DNA of 64,000 nt, taken from assembly GCA_023846275.1 (NCBI GenBank), contig CM043869.1:39892737-39956736 (forward strand), in the 5' to 3' direction. The first letter of the stretch is position 1; each line of letters starts with the position of its first letter. A program made the position numbers and the translations under genes. The notes beneath the pieces were generated by a model. It was not told the origin of the DNA, did no database searches, and saw only the letters and a list, made by a program, of their open reading frames with translations. The DNA is from Vanilla planifolia (Eukaryota > Streptophyta > Magnoliopsida > Asparagales > Orchidaceae). Shown piece by piece: positions 13,600 through 27,479 of this stretch.

Positions 13600-16500
13600 A
13601 ACTTTATTTTTTTTCTATCGTATCATTCAATGCTTTTCTCATCACATTTTCGTTTCAATAGCTCATTTGTAGGCATGCTTTTCATATGCGTAGTAATGAA
13701 GCTTAACTTGTATAAATTGCATCCCATGCTTTCATGATGATTAAGAATCATAGCATGCCACTTAAAACCCTAGCATTTCATATTCCTTTTTACATGGTTT
13801 AATGCCTTTCTTTGGAAATCTTTTCTTACACAATACTAAACAAGTTGCCATTGCCTCTTTTATTCTACAAAATAAAAAAAACTTATTTTTAACCCCATGA
13901 GCCCACTATGGCTTAGTTATGATTTTTATTGTAACCAACCAATTTTGAGCATTAGCCATGGTTAACTTCAGTGTGTGTATGAACTTATTCTAGATAAGTA
14001 ATCAATGGTCTTGGATTGGCTATATCAACTCAAACCCATGTGTTTAAAGTAGAATCAATGAATCATGAGGACATTGAGTATAAAGATTGCAGTGGTTTAA
14101 TAAATTCATTTATTTTTTTCCTTTTTTTAGTATCATTTTAAGACTTGAGTTATTAACAATTTGGACTAATTTTCAAATATGGCACATTATTCATCATGCA
14201 TAAATTAGTCATGAATAAAAGATTATAAAAAAATTGAGCATTAATGAGCCTTTATTTCCAGCTATCGCACATGCATAGTGTTAAGTAAGCTCATAACACA
14301 TAATGTGACAAGATATTCATGAAATCGTCAAATTTATTTTCATTGAAAAATGTGTATGCAGAATCTTACTAGATTAAAGTTTCATATAAGTTGGATAATG
14401 TTTAATTCATTTGGACCCATTGGAATTGTAATGGTCATATTTGGTTTTTTTAACCTTAAATTATAATTAAAAATTAATAATTGAGATATTTTTTTTCAAA
14501 TATTATGTCAAAATATACATGATTATAAATTTTTGGTATTTTGAAATCAACAATAAAATTATTTTATATTTTTCAAAATCATTAAAGATCAAACTGATAA
14601 AATAGCCTATATGTGTACATTACATGAAACTCACATAAAGTCTATGGGTATCCTATGATATGTGAGCTTCTAGGCTAGCCTAAGTCTCATGCAATGACTC
14701 ACGTACCATACATTGACTCTTGGTATATGGTATGTGGGCTCGACCTATTATATGTGAGTATTCCACTTGTGGTGCAAGAGTTGCTTTTGTGGTAAAAGCA
14801 TACATAGAAACTCATGTATGATACATTTACCATAAATGTGTCATATTTGACTCGACCCTATGGTCTGTCAAGGTCAATTGCAACACGCATTTTGGCCTGG
14901 CATGGAACGATAATTTTAACTTAATAAAAACTCCTTTTTCTTTCAAGATAGATTTTTAGAAACTGCCATATGAGTATTTGGAGACCATTTTATTGTGCAT
15001 GTTACCTATAAATACATTAATTTAAGAGATTAGAAAGAGTATTCATTGCAGAAATATTCGTAGCACTCGAAGCTTTCAACTTCACTCACAACTCTTAAGC
15101 CAGTGATCTTCTCTTTGAACCTTAGGTTTCATTTAACATTCACTTCACTTTTTAAGAGTTTACTAAGGAAATCTTTTGTCATAAATTTCCTTTTTGAGTG
15201 TATTACCTAGACCAAATTTTGGATTTAGGTTGAGTCTTTCCCTTTGTTTGGTGTTGGGATGTGTTGAACTTGCGTTTATTGATTCAAAATATAAGTTGTA
15301 AAAGGCTTCTCCATTAGCAAGCACAAAGGACTGTAGATAGTGTTGACTCTACTAAGCTGTTTGAGGTGCAAGCAGGCCTAGCATTTGGGATGAAATCATC
15401 TAAAAAAAATTTCTCATAGATTTACTTGTTCATTTTCTTTTTTAAGTCACTCGGAACTCTAAATTTAACAAAAAAGCACACAATTTGCTTCCCCTTGGGT
15501 TTCCAAGTGTAACAGTCTAGTTTTTACTGTCGTTTTTCTTCTCTTTTCTCATCCTTTTATAATTTTTCCTTGATTTCATTTTTCTTTCTTTCCTTCCTCT
15601 TTTTTCTCTCTTTACCTTCCTTTTTTTCCTTTGATATTTCCTCCTCTCAGCCAAATTTCCTCTAATTTACTCCTTTTCACTGCTTTGTAGTTTCTTACAA
15701 GTGTGGGTGGTCAATTCCTCCTTGCCACTTCAGCAACTTATCTCTTTGACAACTTTGTCCTAACCATATGCCATTCCCCTTTCTTTTTTAGCATATCTGG
15801 TTGACCCCTTGCTTTTTCCTAATCCTCCTCAATCCCTACTTATTCCTCAATGTCATTGCATGGTATTAAGCTCAAGATTAATTATATCAAATGCAACTAT
15901 AGCCTTAGCTATCTTTATTCAGACCTACTAACTTTACTTTCAATACTTTTACAATCAATTCAAAGGGTATTACTATAGCTCAAATTAATTCAAATCTGCA
16001 TAATAGTATATCAATTTGTCATAGAATTGATGACAGTGATAACTACAATAATATATCTTTTTTTATATCATAACAAAATGATCTTCATAAAATATGACAT
16101 CATCTTTTTTTTTTTTTAAATGTATAACCCTTATAATTTACAATATGCATAATTATCATTGTGATAATCCTATATTTAATCTTAACAAGTCTCTAATTGT
16201 TACATCAGTTGTTTCAAAATTTTACTTATCTTTTATGTATTTGATGTTTATCTTTGAGATTGTCAAAAATTTATCATCAATGATCATTAACAAAATGATA
16301 TAGCATAATTAGTCACCATTCAGAATTCATAATAATAAACCAAGAACTATAGGTAGTATGACAAAATAGTTCAATTGACAAGATAAACATTACAAAATTA
16401 ATAGAAAGACAATAAAATACTTTAAATGTTTTAATATTATTATATTTTAACATTTTTTGAGCCACCTTAATTTGAACTTCAAGTGAGCTCAAAACAACAA

Positions 16501-17180
16501 CTCAAAAATAGGTTTGAGTTAGGCTTCCAAACCTGTTATCTAGCTTAATTCAGTTGACTCGAACTCGACTCGAGCAAATTCTCATTAATTTTCTGGTGAT
16601 TTTCGATGTAAAAATATTTCTATTAATCTTATGATAAATAATTATAATTTGATAGTCAAAGCATCTTTGTTTCTAAAGTTTATTGATCGGTTCACACATC
16701 AGTCTTAAGTCTCTTAAGTTCTAATCCATTTACAAGTTGTATGGCTTTCATCAAATTTCTCATTAAATTTTGGTAGCATTGTAACTTTGGATATCTCTTG
16801 GATTTGTCACCAAAAAATAATAAATTGTTCGCTTAATCAAACCTATCTTTGTCACACTTAGATTTAGTTTTAAATCATCTGTTGGATAAAAACCTTTAGT
16901 TTTATATCATCATAGTTTGAACTTTTATAGACTAGACTTTTGAGAGAAGTATGTACCTTCTAAATCTAAAGAAAGACCAAGGGATAGATAAAGAAAAATT
17001 CCATTAAATGGAGAACAAGAATAGATGAGGAACAACACCATGGTGCTCTCACACAGTCTCTCTCGTTGCAATGATGCCAAAAATGATCTCAAAGATCAAC
17101 CGACTCCCTGTCTCAAATAGTCTCATAGTTCAACAAACAAGTTATCTATAAGTATTTAAAAGAGAGATGGTCCTCACACA
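13600..17180. other. Intergenic sequence with a possible LTR-like promoter block
   Basis: AT-rich. From 14600 to 15520 the composition changes: repeated TATGTG and CTCATG words, a TATAAATA box near 15010 and then a long leader-like stretch. At about 15862 the text TGGTATTAAGC resembles the initiator-Met primer binding site of plant copia elements (TGGTATCAGAGC) with mismatches. No coding domain follows, so at most this is a solo or broken LTR. A CT- and T-rich block lies at 15530-15650. Confidence 0.3.
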
Positions 17181-19080
17181 TGGCATAATTATCAAAGCTT
17201 CTCAAAGTTTTGATGGTTTTAAGGTCTATTGCTTTGCTAATTGAGCTTTTAATGTGGCAAACTCAGGAATCCAAAATTTGGAGAACGGATTTGACCAATA
17301 GGCTATCAGGAATTGGTTTGCAGACCATAATGGAACATGACTCAAAGGTGGTCTGGAAATGGTACCCTCTATGGTTTGGAAACCAAGGCCTATTGCCAGG
17401 AAATGCTGTTAATTGTACCCATATTATCATGAGCACCAACCGACATGCGTTGATCTTTGATTTGAAGTATTCTTCTAATTCTTCGGGTAGCACTGCATTT
17501 CTCTCTTACTTGCGTTGCTTCTATCTGTGGCCTATCACGTGCAATGCTAATTTAACCTCTCTCTCTCTCTCTTTGTCCCCTACATTGAAAGTTTATAACA
17601 TTCAAAAACTGTACTATGTGGCTTATTGCACACCTGAAAGGACTTCTGCCATAAAGTAGAAGTTTCTGTTACTGTAAGCAACTTAGTGGGCAGTCAATTG
17701 TTTAATACATGTTCCCAGAACCTTAATAGAACAGCAATAATTACTTAACATTCTTTGGTCAATTTGCTTACAGGCATAATAATTAGGGCATGAGCTCAAG
17801 CTTGAAGGATCAGCATATTCCAAACATGGAATCTCAAAGCAACAAAGCTGGTCTTTCAATTTAAACACACAGACAAGAATGATGTTGTTACCTGTCGAAC
17901 TTCCCCAAGCACCTGGCTATTGTGGGTGGATTGATGAGAAGAGCAAACCTTTCTGTTTTTTGGTTAGTATATTTAATGCAGCTAGCTTATGTTATCAATG
18001 CTCTGCTGTACCAATCACTGAAGTATCATGAACACTGTTCATATCTTAGAAGGTTGAACTATGATGTTAAGGATTCAATCATAGACAAATTGTACCATAG
18101 ATTGCCATGAAATTAATAAAACTCCTTGCCTGTTGTTTAACACAAATCTGTCAATTAAAGCTGTTGTTGCTTTATTGTTGGTCATGTGTTGATATTAATT
18201 CAATAACCTTTTGCCATTCTTATTATATTTTTGTATTCTTCTTTTGAACTTATATAAAAAAGAAAAATTGAAAACTGTTTGATGGGTTTTTGTTTTTTTG
18301 ATGTTTCTGAGTTTGGAAGTAGGAATTTTTTTGAAAAAATGTTTGATTTGATTAGTAATTAGCCTTCACAAAGTGGTCTATTTGAGAAGAATGAGACCAT
18401 TTGAGGGGAAAAAAGTTGCTGCAGCTTTTTAATGATTGCACAAACGTGCATTCTGAAGTGGCTATTGAACCTTTCTCAAAGCTAATTCTTCTCTGGTTCC
18501 TTAGTAGCAACTGGTTGTTCTCATTTATCCATACAACTGCTTTAAGCTGCAAGGGAACAAGAAGAATGAGAAAGGCACACAGCACAAAACAAAGAAAAGC
18601 TTCACCGAGGAAGAGATGCTTGTTAAAAGCAGAGAATGCATTGCAGAGGGAACAATTGCCCATAAGTTTCTTGGGAGAAGGCAGGGAAGCATGGTCTCTC
18701 TCTTTCTCTCTGTGGGTGCGTTGCATAGCTTTTTCTTTTTCTTTTTCGGCCTGGAGACCAGCAGAAGTTATAAAGCTCAAATCAAATAACACAAAAAGCA
18801 TGCAGTCAAATCGATTAAAGTATTCACAGATCATGAACCACCTATAACTTACATATGAGTTTTACTAAAAGGTACTCCTTTGCTTCACAAGATTCAGGCA
18901 TTGTCATCTCATTTTTGTTTGAATTTTGATGCTTTCTGGAGAAAGATAATGTTATCCTTCAAGAAGCAACACAGAGTAGACCAGATTTCTTAGCTGCAAG
19001 TCCTCAATTATTCAGGAGAAAATATGTCATGAGAAGAAACTTTTGCTATTTAAAATGACCATTGAACTTCTCAAGAAGGA
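17180..19080. other. Non-repetitive, less AT-rich block, possible non-coding RNA or gene remnant
   Basis: This block is more balanced in composition than its surroundings. It holds a plus-strand frame at 17210-17659 (149 codons), a (CT)8 tract at 17557-17572, and overlapping frames on both strands at 18352-18847. None of the translations shows a domain I recognise. A phrase near 17890-17950 (LPQAPGYCGWIDEKSK) looks protein-like, but no exon structure around it is convincing. It could be an unannotated transcript or a decayed gene. Confidence 0.3.
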
Positions 19081-20120
19081 TATAAGAGGAAGATTACTTG
19101 AGTGTGAGCATTATTTGATTAAAAATGAAAAAAAAAAATAAACAACTTACAAGTTTGGTAGAAAATTTGACAAATTTTTATTGTCTATTTCAAGTTGATG
19201 TTTTAATTTAACAACTTAACTATCATCTATAACACTGTTTTTGGTATTTTTTTTTTTTTTTTTTTTTGGCTTAATTGGTTTGGTTTTATAGTTGTCTTCA
19301 AATTATATTACAATCCAAACAAGAAATTTAGTTGTGTTTTTGTGTTAAGATCAATTTTTTTGTTTTGTTTAGTGATTTTATGAAGTTAAGTTTATCTGAT
19401 TTTCAAGATGACTAATTTGTCTGATTCGTTGATTAAAATGATTCAATTATCTAACAATACATTACATCTTTATATTGATAATGTTCTAAAATAAAAAAAA
19501 ATTATCTTATTAATGTCTTGATTAGACATTCTGATCTCATCATAAGAAAATTTAATATCAAATTCTATAAAAAAATAACATTTTTTATCATCATCATACT
19601 CACTAACTAAATAGTTCATTTTTTAATTTGATGATCAAATAAGCCCATCGAACAATCTAATTCAAAGCCCTAAGAACAAGTCTTACATGATTGTTCGATA
19701 GCCCCATTGTCTATTCCAATATATAAGCAAGCTATTCAATCTATACTATCAATTGATTTGATTTGTTGTTGATAAAAAGATCTATATCCGTAATTTATAA
19801 ATGTCCCATATAAGAAAGGATCTTCAAATATTTAAATAATCTCAATTCTATTTCTTTCATCCTTTTAACAACTATTAATTTAAATCTTAATTTTTTTCTA
19901 TGCATAATTTATACATGCAAAAGAAAATTTAAGAAAAAATTTAAAAATGTTTTTTAAAGAAGCCATTATAAAGTTTTTTTTGTGAAAAATGATTATCTGA
20001 AATAAAATTTTAAAAAATACTTTTTAAAAAAAAGTAAGATTTATAATTCCAAAAGGCAAACCGAGACTTAACAACACCTTTCATTAATCGTATCATCATC
20101 ATTAACCCGTCTCAGATGGT
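19080..20120. other. AT-rich intergenic sequence
   Basis: Contains a T-rich run near 19249-19268 and no coding signal. I see nothing else in it. Confidence 0.5.
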
Positions 20121-20122
20121 AA

Positions 20123-20520
20123 TTAGTGATGTCGCACTCCACTAATTAATCCTCCGTTCTCCAAATTCCAATCCATGCATCTCATCCCATGCACCACGTC
20201 GACAACAAAGCAAACCCTTAAATCTCTCGTTCCTATGCGAGTACCATTGCCGAGTTGGTGAACCATGCGCACGTCCCGTTTCACGAGGCCGTGCGGGAAG
20301 AATTTAAAAAGGTGCATATAATGCGCGCGGCCTTTCAAAAAAGCAGGTGTGAGCTGCACGCAAAGGGCGGTACACGCGCGTGGGCGGCCGGCGAGAAGCG
20401 GTGGCACGCGCGCGATAGCCCGGCCGGGTGGCGCGGGCATGGGGCCCGCCGCATCTCCGCCGCAGAAGGCAGCCAAAGAAAGAGGCAAAAAACAAGCTTC
20501 TCTTCAATTGGAATATTTGC
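20123..20520. other. GC-rich island rich in GCGCGC words, no gene recognised
   Basis: A strong GC and CpG-rich block, including repeated CGCGCG words, a GGGCCC palindrome and a GCCGGC word, set in very AT-rich DNA. Frames are open on both strands (121 codons minus at 20123-20488, 89 codons plus at 20255-20524), but neither looks like a known protein and stops are rare in such DNA. A TTTAAAAAGG element at about 20303 could be TATA-like. It may be a promoter or the edge of a gene not recognised here. Confidence 0.4.
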
Positions 20521-23399
20521 TTAATTCATAAATAATGGTTTAGAATTATTTATCACTTCATAAAATCCGGCCTAAGGAGATAAAAAGAACATTTTTTTGA
20601 ATATATGCAATTATAATAAAAAAAAAATTATGTTTTTATTATTTTATTTGTATTTAAAAGTAAATGACAACAAATTTTTCAAACTAACATACTACTAAAA
20701 ATATTGATATCTTATAATTCATATGCAAGAACTTGATAGTGTTTTAAGTCCTTTAACTTAAAAGAATAAAAAAGAAGAGTCTTGCATAAAATGCATGATG
20801 AAGGCATGTAATGTATGAATCTCTCGATTAAACACAAATGGCTTGTCTTGTTATTACAAGAGCATTTAGAGGATGTTGTTTTTATTTAAAATTGAGATTC
20901 CAATAAGTACAATAAAGAAATGAGTTAAAATTTCATTTGAAAGATAAATCGAGAGACATTGGATGATAATATGTTATTATTGTGAGAAGAAAATAATTAA
21001 TATACTTACAAGATAAATTATTAAGTAATATACTATTATAAAGCTATTTTGGTGACAATTACATGGTTTGATAATAGATTTTAGACGTCAGAGAAACATT
21101 TAATGTTTTGTAACAAAAGCTTATGGGTAAAGATCTTGATAATTTTAAGTGTATTGATGAGTGTTAAATGACAATCATTTCAACAAACTATTAAAATAGG
21201 AGTGTCATATATAACACATAAGAGAGTAAATTATGAAAATAATAAAATCAAAATAAACAACAAGAAATAATAGCAATCTTTTGATATTCTTAATAATCTT
21301 AGAATTTTAATTAAAAAATATAATTAACTTTTAAATACTCTGTATGAAAAATATAATAAAGTAAATAAAACAATGAAACTTTAAGTAATTTGATCTAAAA
21401 TTAGGTTTATGTTTAAATTTGATGAAAATATTGAACAATCATTAAAACAACTTTCATAACAACGGATAGATAGAATCTCCACACCAACTTAAAGACATTT
21501 TTTCAAGTCTTACATTCTAAGTTTTCTAAGCATATTTAGTTAATAGAAATTATAACTTTTAATATTTGATAAAACATTTTTTATAAATAAATAAGTACAT
21601 GTCTTAAGCTTATTTTAAGTGTGATGAGTTATATAGAAGAGTAGGGTTTTAAAAAACTTTTATCAACACGTTTAAATTCTTACTGTTAGTCATAGTATCT
21701 CAAATATTATTATAAGTCTTAATATTCTAAAATAAGTAAAAAAAAAATATTAAGCTTTTCATCAAGTTACTCGAACTTTATTTTTTGGTGTTAATTATAT
21801 TTTTATAAAATATTATCATTAAAATTTTTTAGCCAAAATCAAGTTCTTTAAATGATTAATTTAAGATATATGATTTAAAAAAAACTTCAAAAAATATTAA
21901 TATAATATGATTATATTTTTGTTATCATCAAATAATTCATATATAAATTAAAATTTTAACATAAATTACTCTCACTAATGATCTTGGACAATTGAAGGAA
22001 AGAGTATCTTACCTAGTTGAGGCAAATTGGTATATGCGTGGTCTAATATGAGTAGGTTGGTAAAAAAAATACTAATTTTATCTAAAAGTTATGGTTTATT
22101 TGACAATACTAGAATACGGGCATCTGGGTATAGCCAAGATAAGAGTGAATTAGAACTTTGTTGAAAGCTTTGAATGGAAAGAAGATTCAAAGAATATAAA
22201 CTGAGCTTGGGATAAAGATGTTGGAGGACAAACTAAAAGATAAATGCATGAGATTAAGTTAATAGTTATAAGAAGAGATATGCTACATAACTAATGCATA
22301 ACAATTAGAAGAGGATGAGAAATGTATTAATAATTTTTTCAAATTAATCTTACTTAATCATATAAATACAATTATTTTTTGAAACAACACCCAAATCTAC
22401 AAAATGTACAAACAAAAGCAAGCCAACACAGTGTCTTACCATTGCAAAAGGAAGAGTTAAAATATACTCTATGTTTATACCTATCCTACCCTTCCATTAT
22501 CGCAATGGGGCAATGACAATGTCTAGATAGAAATAAAATCTAATCAAATTTCAAGTGGACAAAAATGTAAGATGATTTTATAATTTATGATTTTAAAAAA
22601 AGTTCTAATAATTTTATCTAATAAAATATATAATTTTTTTGTTTTGGTATGTATTTTGTAAACATGTTTGAGCACATATCATAACAAATAATCTCATTAA
22701 AAATAAAATAATTAATTTTTGAATCAATGACTTACAAAAAAATTGATTAATAAATATTACAAATATTTAAAAAATATATCACCTTTTTATATTTAAAATT
22801 TTCTTTTTTAAAACAAAAGACTAAAAAAAACTATTACCAAGTCTTAAGACCTTCAAAAAAATAGATGTGAATGATCAACTAACAAAACATAAATAAATTC
22901 ATGAATATTTTAAATAAATAATTTTTATTTTTTAAAACATGACTCATTAATATAAGAATGATTTTTTTAATATACATCATAAAATCTTTCTGAAAATTAC
23001 CCGATAAGATTGTCTTCAAAAATCTTGTTCATTGATTTTTTATTTTTGATATCTTCACATAAAATAATAACAACTTTATAGCAAATTAATACTATTTTTA
23101 TACTGTTTTAAATAAATATAATTATATAACTAAGAGTATAAAATACTATTCAAATTGATCACAAACATATGTTAAAGATATACATTCATGAATAATTCTA
23201 TAACATAACATATCAATAAAAAAATCTCATAACAAGAAATCCTTTCTATCACAATATTTTTTGTTATAAAAAATTATTTTTTTAATAATAAAACTCATCA
23301 TTTAATCAAAATGAAAAAAAAATAAGAGAAAAATAAAGAAGAATAGGGTTTAAGATTTGACATGAATATGTGAGTGAACATTAACTTTTAGAAAAACTA

Positions 23400-23560
23400 A
23401 AGCCTTTTCCCACTAACTTTCTTTGCCTTTCTGACCTTCCTTTTTCTCACTTGATATGAATAAAGGAAGGGGACAGGCTTGGGAGTGAAGGGAGGGCAGG
23501 CAGCAGACTTCTCCAGTGCCACCATACACATGAAAAAGCATATGAGTGTAGGGTAAAAGC
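23400..23560. other. Short purine/pyrimidine-skewed island with an imperfect hairpin
   Basis: A CT-rich arm (CTGACCTTCCTTT, near 23430) is followed about 20 bases later by AAAGGAAGGGGACAG near 23462, which pairs with it apart from small bulges. A second small inverted pair lies around 23525-23555. The downstream arm slightly resembles the monocot miR528 start (GGAAGGGG), but the remainder does not match, so no miRNA is called. Confidence 0.35.
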
Positions 23561-24663
23561 AACAACTAGCTTTACTATTTTATCAATTATTAAGTGATTA
23601 ATAAATGAATAAATTAAAAAATATTATTAAAAATTATAATTTATATAATCAAAAGAATATTTAATAAAATAATTAATATTACATTATGATTAAAATAGTT
23701 TTTTTATTTTTTAGTGAATATATATGATGATTTTTTATTGTTATTTTATAATATCAAAATTAAATAATATCTTATTTCTTATCTTTTCTTTTTGAACTTA
23801 TAGGAATTATCATGTCAAGATGATTTTATCGTCCTTATTTGTCTTGTCTTCTTATCATTCATGTTGTGTCTCATTGATTCTACTATCCTCTTTGCTTAAT
23901 CACATCACATTAACGTCGTGTTGCATTGATTTTGATGATCTAATTAATCCTGTCATGTTAAAATGTTTTCTTTTATCATTGTCAACCTAGTTGTATGTGT
24001 GGAAGAGATCGACATCTCTTGAAGCCAATTGGAGTCGACCAACATCAAATCTTATCTTTTATGCAATGATTTATTATTTATCTCATGTATAAACACACAA
24101 ATTATGAATGTTATATATAAGTTATTAATATCTTACTCAAATTCTTAACGATCTTTCTTAATAAAAGAAAATATTGAACTATTTATGAAAATTTTATAAC
24201 ACAAGATAATAATAAAAAAGAGAATTTTAATATTAAATTTATATCTATAATTATATTATAGTTTATACATTAAAATTTTAATTGACCTTCCTTAATTATG
24301 TGAATCATTTTAAAAAATATATTTTATTCATGAGATTGTTATAGTACAATCAGACAAATCATTGTCACATCATTGAGTCCCATTGAAGATAAAAAGAGAG
24401 TAAATCAACTTAATATTTTCTTTGAATTTCACCATTATATTTAGCACAAAATCAAATAATTCTTTGTCACGATTTATAAACTTTAAATTCGCTTGACTTT
24501 AAAAATTCATTAAAAATTTAAAAAAATCAATAAAAAAACTCGAATAATCAAATAATATTGGCCACAAATTGCCACATCATAAAAATAATGCAATTAACCA
24601 ATCATTTCAACTTACACTTAAAAAAAAAAAGGTGGTGTCTTTTAATAGTTCGGTATCACCATT

Positions 24664-24665
<2 letters not shown>

Positions 24666-24694
<29 letters not shown>
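24666..24694. repeat. 29-base T run
   Basis: A homopolymer in the gene desert. Such runs may be the poly-A tail of an old retroposon on the minus strand, but no body can be recognised beside it. Confidence 0.9.
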
Positions 24695-24697
<3 letters not shown>

Positions 24698-26889
24698 CTT
24701 TCGAAATGGAGCCACAGTTATTATAAATTGTTTTAAAAAATGTTAAATTATAATATTAACCAAAAAAATAAATTAAATAAATTATTGAGTTAACTATTTG
24801 TTTTTTTCAACAATTTTAAGTTTCTTATAATATCATAGACTTTAAATAAATGTTATTAATAACAAGAAGGTTTTATGTACTCCACACGTTTATTTCTTAC
24901 ATAAAAGAAGGATTAAGTGGATCACATGTGAATTCAACATGGTCAATTTTTTTATTAATTAAATGATTAAATGAAATTTTGACAATATTTAGACTTGTAA
25001 TGACTTTAATAAATCCATAAGGTTTCCACTAAGATAGATGTCTATGCTACTCTTAAATTAACTTATCTAAGTTAGTGGTAAGCTAATGCTTCCATTTTAA
25101 TAGCAAATGGAATGTTGAAGAATATGTTTATTAATTTTATTTTTGTGACATCTAAAGAAGCATGAGTGATGAAAAGTTGTTTGTTAAAGGAGTTGCACCT
25201 TAATTATATTATATTTTTTTTTTCAAATAAACTTTTTTCATGGTATAAAATATTTGAATTATTGATGCACACATTAGGGAAGCTTTAAGGTGGGTTTTTC
25301 TAATGTGGAACCCATGTGAAGCTTAAAGGTGAGATTAAATACAAATTGATGGTGAAATCTTTAAAATATGTTTTATTATTTGTTTTGGTATAATTAAAAT
25401 ATTATTTATTTATTACTATATAATTTTCATTTGCTTATTAGTGTTGATTCACACTTAACATTTGTATATTTTTAGGATCACTTGTATAATAAATAGAAAT
25501 TGATCAACTAATAAATAGTCATAAAAACTTCTTAGATCTAATAAATAGAGTAAGAAGATTATCTTATAAAAATTTGTAATCATCTTTATTGATGATGTAT
25601 TAATCTCAAAAAAGAGTAAGAAAAATGTTTTTATGATGTTTATTTGGTTTGCATGTATCAAGAATATTAAGTTTAACTTACAATTTTTTAAATTGTATTT
25701 CAATTTAAAAATTAAATTTATTTTATAACCAAAATATCACAAACCAATCTACAAACTGCCTATCCCTTTAAATTTACAGACCCAATAAATCTTTCTTGAT
25801 TTAAGAATGTGATCTTTTATTTAGTGATTATTAAATCTTTAAGAACCTATTGTGTTTATTTATGTCACAAAATGAGTGATCACTTTTTGTAGCATTCGTG
25901 AGCTTCAATGTTGATCAATATCTCATTTGTGATGAGTTTGGCTATTCGTGTTGCTTGACTTTATATGTGTATAATAATAAGTATAATTTACATTTCATAA
26001 TTACTAGTTATAATATATCTTACCTCATCTCTTATTATAATACAGATCTATTTATTAACTAATATTGAATGATCATAATAATTGAGATAATTTACAAATG
26101 CCTATGTGATGATTATCGTGCTCATATTTATTGTGATGTTGCAACCATAATCATTATTAGCCCCTTTTTGGTCTAATTTGTGTTTATAATGTAACAAATT
26201 AAATTTCTTCTTAATACTTTATGCTAAAAATTAGGATTTTATATTAATATTTTAAATTTTGCTTAAAGTAAAATAAAGTATTATTATTTTGTGGTGCATC
26301 TCATAAAGAGTGCTCATCAAACAGTGTTTGATTTTGGTGACATGCATTATGTTGGAAAGAGCTCATCATAAGTGTTCATTTGATATACAATTTATAACGT
26401 TTGAAAGTCATTTGGATGTATTTTGTATTTTTTTGAAAAAAAGATTAAAAAAATAGAAAATTTATATCATTTCTTTAAAAATTATATTTTATTTTATCAA
26501 CTAGCATTATAATAGATCATTTTAATTAATAATGAATATGAACTACATTCTTAATAAAGTTTCTCTTATTACATTTTAAGTATTTCAAATTTGAAACACA
26601 AGGATTATCACAATATATGCACTATGAAATGTATGCCAAAATGACAAGAGTCAGATCCAAAATTTAAGTATGCTATTACGAATGTACAAACTTGAGGAAT
26701 CTATAGATATATAGTTTGTAATTTTTAAAAATAATTTTAATTTTTTTAAAAAAAATTTAAATCTAAAATGAGAAAAATTGATAGCATTAAATAGTATCAT
26801 ATAATTTTATGTAAAAAAAACTATCTTATTGTGATATCCTGCTATTATTATTATTAGATATTATCCTTTTTGAATCATCCTTGTTGATT

Positions 26890-27443
26890 TAAATAAGTTT
26901 TATCTTTCAAAATATATTAATATCTTAAAATAGTAATATCTCATATAGATACTAGAATCACATATTCAGTAACAAATATAAGATAATTTATCTTTATGTA
27001 TCTCCACCAAGAAGACTACTAAGAGTTACTCTTTATTTTAGTAATTTTTCTTTTAAGATATCACTTGATGTTCATTTGTTGCTTTCTTTTGTCATGGGTG
27101 TCATCGACCCATTAGCTTTGGATTGATGCATCTTTGAATCACATTGGACTAGTAAGGTTTGGTTTTGATACCTAATATGATATTGTGGACTTAATATATT
27201 GAGGTATTACTTAGGGTTGTTTCATGTTGACCTAGGTAGATTTTGCCATCATAAGATATTTAATATTTTAAGACTATTACATCTCATATAAGTATTATAA
27301 TCACTCTCTCAATAGTTAATATGAGACAATTCATCTTTTTATCTCTTTATTTAGAAGCTTATTAGGAGTCTCCATTTACTTCAATGATCCTCTCTCGAGA
27401 CATCATTTGAGGCTTACTTCATGTCCTCTTCAATTTTGGGTGC

Positions 27444-27450
<7 letters not shown>
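26890..27450. repeat. Two diverged direct copies (about 200 bp) of an LTR-like sequence
   Basis: Copy 1 is about 26900-27110 and copy 2 about 27255-27445. Both contain, in the same order, ATCTCATATA-AGTAT(T/C)A-AATCAC, a CTC-AATA box, ATA(A/T)GA-(C)AATT-ATCTTT-T(A/T)TCTC, AGAAG-CT-(A/T)TTAGGAGT-like text, then GA(T/C)ATCA-TTGA(T/G)G and finally GGGTG(T/C)CA. On the minus strand the ATTGAGAGAGTGATT-ATA-CTTATATGAGAT order resembles regions often seen in plant LTR promoters. An (AT)15 tract at 27447-27476 follows copy 2 directly. Confidence 0.55.

Positions 27451-27476
<26 letters not shown>
27447..27476. repeat. (AT)n microsatellite
   Basis: Fifteen perfect AT dinucleotides, directly beside the second LTR-like copy. 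Confidence 0.95.

Positions 27477-27479
<3 letters not shown>

Larger units (their letters stand above)
20520..26880. other. AT-rich gene desert
   Basis: Very AT-rich DNA with no domain-bearing frame. A 29-base T run lies at 24666-24694. A short GC-richer island at 23400-23560 is listed separately. The rest shows only simple low-complexity runs. Confidence 0.5.

Noticed and set aside
15855-15880. Primer binding site of a copia element (TGGTATTAAGC)
   Set aside because: Mismatches to TGGTATCAGAGC and no gag-pol coding after it; kept only as a remark.
17885-17955. Zinc-finger-like phrase with CGWIDE, similar to GRF-type fingers
   Set aside because: The Cys/His spacing needed for the domain is missing and no exon structure supports it.
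18352-18847. Overlapping 160- and 148-codon frames on opposite strands
   Set aside because: Neither has a recognised domain, signal or codon pattern; likely chance frames in a balanced-composition block.
23470-23500. miR528-like or miR159-like sequence
   Set aside because: Only GGAAGGGG or GAAGGGAG words match; the rest and the expected star strand do not.
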